Part shown: piece by piece, positions 61,240-64,000 of the stretch
Layout: each line of letters starts with the position of its first letter
Position numbering within the stretch: position 1 is the stretch's first letter
NCBI RefSeq assembly: GCF_020283565.1
Contig: NC_060061.1
Location: forward strand, 15,289,362-15,353,361
Source of the DNA: Trifolium pratense
Taxonomy: Eukaryota; Streptophyta; Magnoliopsida; Fabales; Fabaceae
Direction of reading: 5' to 3'
Length of the DNA stretch: 64,000 nt
The notes under the pieces: model-generated
The model's input: the letters and a program-made list of their open reading frames with translations, nothing else
Databases searched by the model: none
Told to the model about the DNA's origin: nothing
Position numbers and translations under genes: made by a program

Positions 61240-63711
61240 TTATTTTTTGATGAATTCTACTCCCTTCTGGATGCTTCCTGCTAACTCTTTCTTCGCTTTT
61301 TCCAACCCAATTCTGTTAAGTATTAAACAGAAGAATTTTAATTTGTCCTCATGCTTATTACTTCCAATAAGAAACTAAGAAACAGTTTCATAAACTACTG
61401 TAATACCTCTCGTACTCATTAAGGGGACCAAGTTGATATATCTCTTCTGCTCCACCGCGACCAAGACGAACCTTGGCTGCAAAGAAAGGAAGTTCCGTAA
61501 CCTGTTGAAGACATGCGTCACTGTTAAATGAGGTATGAAAGGGAAGGCGAAGAACACAAATAAGGGGGGGAAGGAGTTGAAATAGTACCTGAGAATCAAC
61601 ATAAGAACACTCCACTATCCCGGCTTCTCCTTTCAAGCCACGGAGGCACGAGTTAGCAAACTTAGCAGCTGCATATGCCTACAGAATCAATCAAGTTGTG
61701 TTAATCCCTCTACTGGAACACAATAGGTACCAATTGATAATGCTCGGAACTATAGAAATATTAAGATAAACTATTAACCATTGATAGTGTTGCAGAACCA
61801 GCCCCAGCTTTTGCCTGCAGCATGAATAATTTCTATGAGATTATGATTAATCAGTCGTAAACCAAACAAATTTAGAAGGAATAAATGATGTTGAGTGTAA
61901 ATTATCAATATATTAATAAGCTTATCCCTATTCTACTCTAATCATATATTTAGACGATAACTTTATATGACATTACCTCAACAACTTCTGTTCCACCATT
62001 TTGAATGCGATTTGTCAGGTATTCGGTTTCTTCTGCAGTGAAGCTACTGGGAGGCTTAACCTGTAAAAACAAACTTTGAAGAAGGTTTAATGATTTGTTC
62101 AACGGTATCAATATTTTTAAGTAGGAATTATCGAGTATCCTCTACAAAACCTGTGACAGAAGAGGTAATATTGTGACTCCTGCATGCCCTCCTACCACTG
62201 GAACATCAACCTCTCTTGGATCAACACCGAGTACTTCTGCCTGCAAGAAAGAAAAAAGACAAAAAAAAAAACATACACCAGCATGTACTCATACAATAGT
62301 AAGAAGGAAATTCAATTATGAGATAAAAGAGGAAAGCTATGCTTAGTTTCTTACCACAAAAGTATTTGCCCTCGCAACATCGAGGGTTGTAACCCCTAAA
62401 AGTCGCTTTGGATCATATGTACCGGCTTTCTTGAAGACCTCAGCAGCAATGGGCACAGTGGAATTCACTGGATTGCTAATCAAGTTGACAATTGCATTAG
62501 GACAGCTCTTGGCAATTCCTTCACAAAGAGTCCTCACAATTCCAGCATTTATCTTAAATAAGTCATCCCTTGTCATTCCAGGTTTCCTCGGCACACCAGC
62601 AGGTATAACGACCAAGTCCATGCCTGTCAATGCATTCTCAAGTTGTGCCTGCCCTAGAAAGCCACGAACCTAAAAACCCAAATACAATTGCATCATTCAA
62701 ACATAATAACAGCTAAAACATTGTTAAAACAATTCACACAGTGACGGCTGGGATCTGTTGCTTTAGTAAAGTCGCATTCAAAGTTCATAGGAACGCGAGA
62801 AATATCAACGTGACACACAACCAAACATTTTGTGACACAATTTTAGATCAAACTCAACAATATCTTAAATAGAACTGTATAGAAACGTCGATGAAAAAGA
62901 AATTACCACAGCACCGGTGTCAATGTGACTAACATCAGCAGTGACACCAGGAGTGTTGACAACATCATAAAGATGAAGAACTGAAACCAATGGATTAATC
63001 TTCAACAGCAAAGAAAGAGATTGACCAATTCCACCAGCAGCCCCCAAGATTGCAACTTTGAATCCCGGCGCCCCACCTTTTGCTCTGCAGTTAGCTCTGT
63101 CAATTGAAACATCACCTCCTTCCTGTCATCACAAAACAAACATAAAACTCATATACACACAGTTTTTTAAATAAAAAGGTCTCCACCATGATTTTGACAA
63201 TTTAAGCCGCGACATCAAAGTTCTTGATTTTGATGTCTCTACAACTACAATGCAACCATAATAGAGACATCAAAATTTTATTTATAACGTAACCGAGTGC
63301 AAGACAAGCACAGTACGCAAAACTAACACATACAAACCACATCACAACGAAAGAAAATAAACTAAATGTAAACACCTAAATCCACCAACACCAGTTGCAG
63401 TCCTTAAAACCCTTAAAACCATCAATATGGCAACAACAAAAACAACATCCTAGAATCGGCTGCATTTGATCGTGATTGTCTGTAATATCAAGAATCACGA
63501 TGTGAATTTGCAACACTTAAATCTCAAGTTTATCATGCAAGGAAGATATCTAAACCAAGATGATTTATACTTCTAGTTAATCATATTGAACATTGAAATT
63601 TCTATCTATGTTGTTTACTAGTAGTGTGAAAAAAACCTGGAAATTTGGAGGATGAAGATGAGCAGAGATTCTTGCAATCCTCTGATTGGCTCCAGCTGCA
63701 TGTGCTTCCAT
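61240..63711 (-). CDS. PMDH: NAD-malate dehydrogenase, glyoxysomal/peroxisomal
   Basis: This enzyme interconverts malate and oxaloacetate with NAD(H) in peroxisomes, reoxidising NADH from fatty-acid beta-oxidation and supporting photorespiration. Nine minus-strand exons are 63711-63637, 63122-62907, 62669-62355, 62240-62151, 62060-61977, 61814-61779, 61678-61589, 61501-61407 and 61312-61240, giving 357 residues. The N-terminal RIARISAHL at 11-19 is a full PTS2 signal (R-I-x5-H-L), removed after import. The NAD-binding turn is [13 protein letters not shown]. The mobile active-site loop is [15 protein letters not shown], then [13 protein letters not shown], and [16 protein letters not shown] carries the catalytic His. 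The PTS2 separates it from the mitochondrial and plastid forms. The gene is convergent with the bHLH gene. Confidence 0.96.
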
Positions 63712-64000
63712 TTCTATGGACTAATAATTGAGAGACAGAGTGTATGCCAAAGTTGAAGAGTTATAATTGTATGGAGTGTGAAAAAACATGAAAATAAATA
63801 TAATGAATGAATGGATAATAAATATAATAATTGAGAATATATATGTCTAATGTTTTTTTTCCATTTTATGTAATTTTAGCTAAAAATGAATTTTGTGTGG
63901 AATCAAGTTTTTTGAACCCTTATCTTATTATCCTAGTCAAATGAATGTGGCTCTCAGAATTTTAACTAAACTACTACTATAGCCTCTATTGGATTTGGGA
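63712..64000. other. Upstream region of the MDH gene
   Basis: The leader and proximal promoter of the minus-strand MDH gene should fall here. It is AT-rich; no specific element was identified. Confidence 0.5.

Overview
This window looks like nuclear DNA from a dicot plant, most likely a papilionoid legume close to Medicago. The genes are intron-rich with GT-AG junctions, the intergenic DNA is AT-rich, and small non-autonomous transposons (MITEs, TRIMs, SINE-like and Helitron-like pieces) are dense in introns and gaps. No organellar, bacterial or viral gene set is present. The species guess rests on remembered repeat families. Exon models were built by hand from splice sites and preserved reading frame; no alignment could be run.

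Layout: (+) 3' end of a pentatricopeptide-repeat gene (57-2947); (+) trichome-birefringence-like O-acetyltransferase (4706-7943); (-) glutamyl-tRNA reductase HEMA (9228-11059); (+) methionine sulfoxide reductase B (12293-13940); (+) thylakoid K+/H+ antiporter KEA3 (15408-23487); (+) spinster-like MFS transporter (29433-35022); (+) a possible 60-residue protein of unknown role (37890-38072); (+) ankyrin/DHHC protein S-acyltransferase (40140-51068); (-) L-galactose dehydrogenase (52275-55364); (+) subgroup IVa bHLH factor (58808-60271); (-) glyoxysomal NAD malate dehydrogenase with a PTS2 signal (61240-63711).

These are housekeeping or regulatory genes in ordinary plant order, not an operon. 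HEMA, MSRB and KEA3 are all plastid proteins (tetrapyrrole synthesis, oxidative repair, thylakoid ion balance). From memory, the order PPR-MSRB-KEA3 matches an Arabidopsis chromosome 4 block. Spinster-bHLH-PMDH matches chromosome 2, and TBL-spinster matches chromosome 5. The window therefore looks like a conserved ancestral segment.

The most unusual material is in introns 5 and 7 of the ankyrin/DHHC gene. They hold a solo LTR, a complete TRIM with a perfect 5-bp target duplication, a three-LTR TRIM array with a chimeric middle LTR, and two hAT-type elements with perfect 8-bp duplications. The TRIM LTRs carry a match to the plant snRNA promoter USE (RTCCCACATCG) at a fixed distance from a TATA box. 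I found no convincing new enzymatic or defence system.
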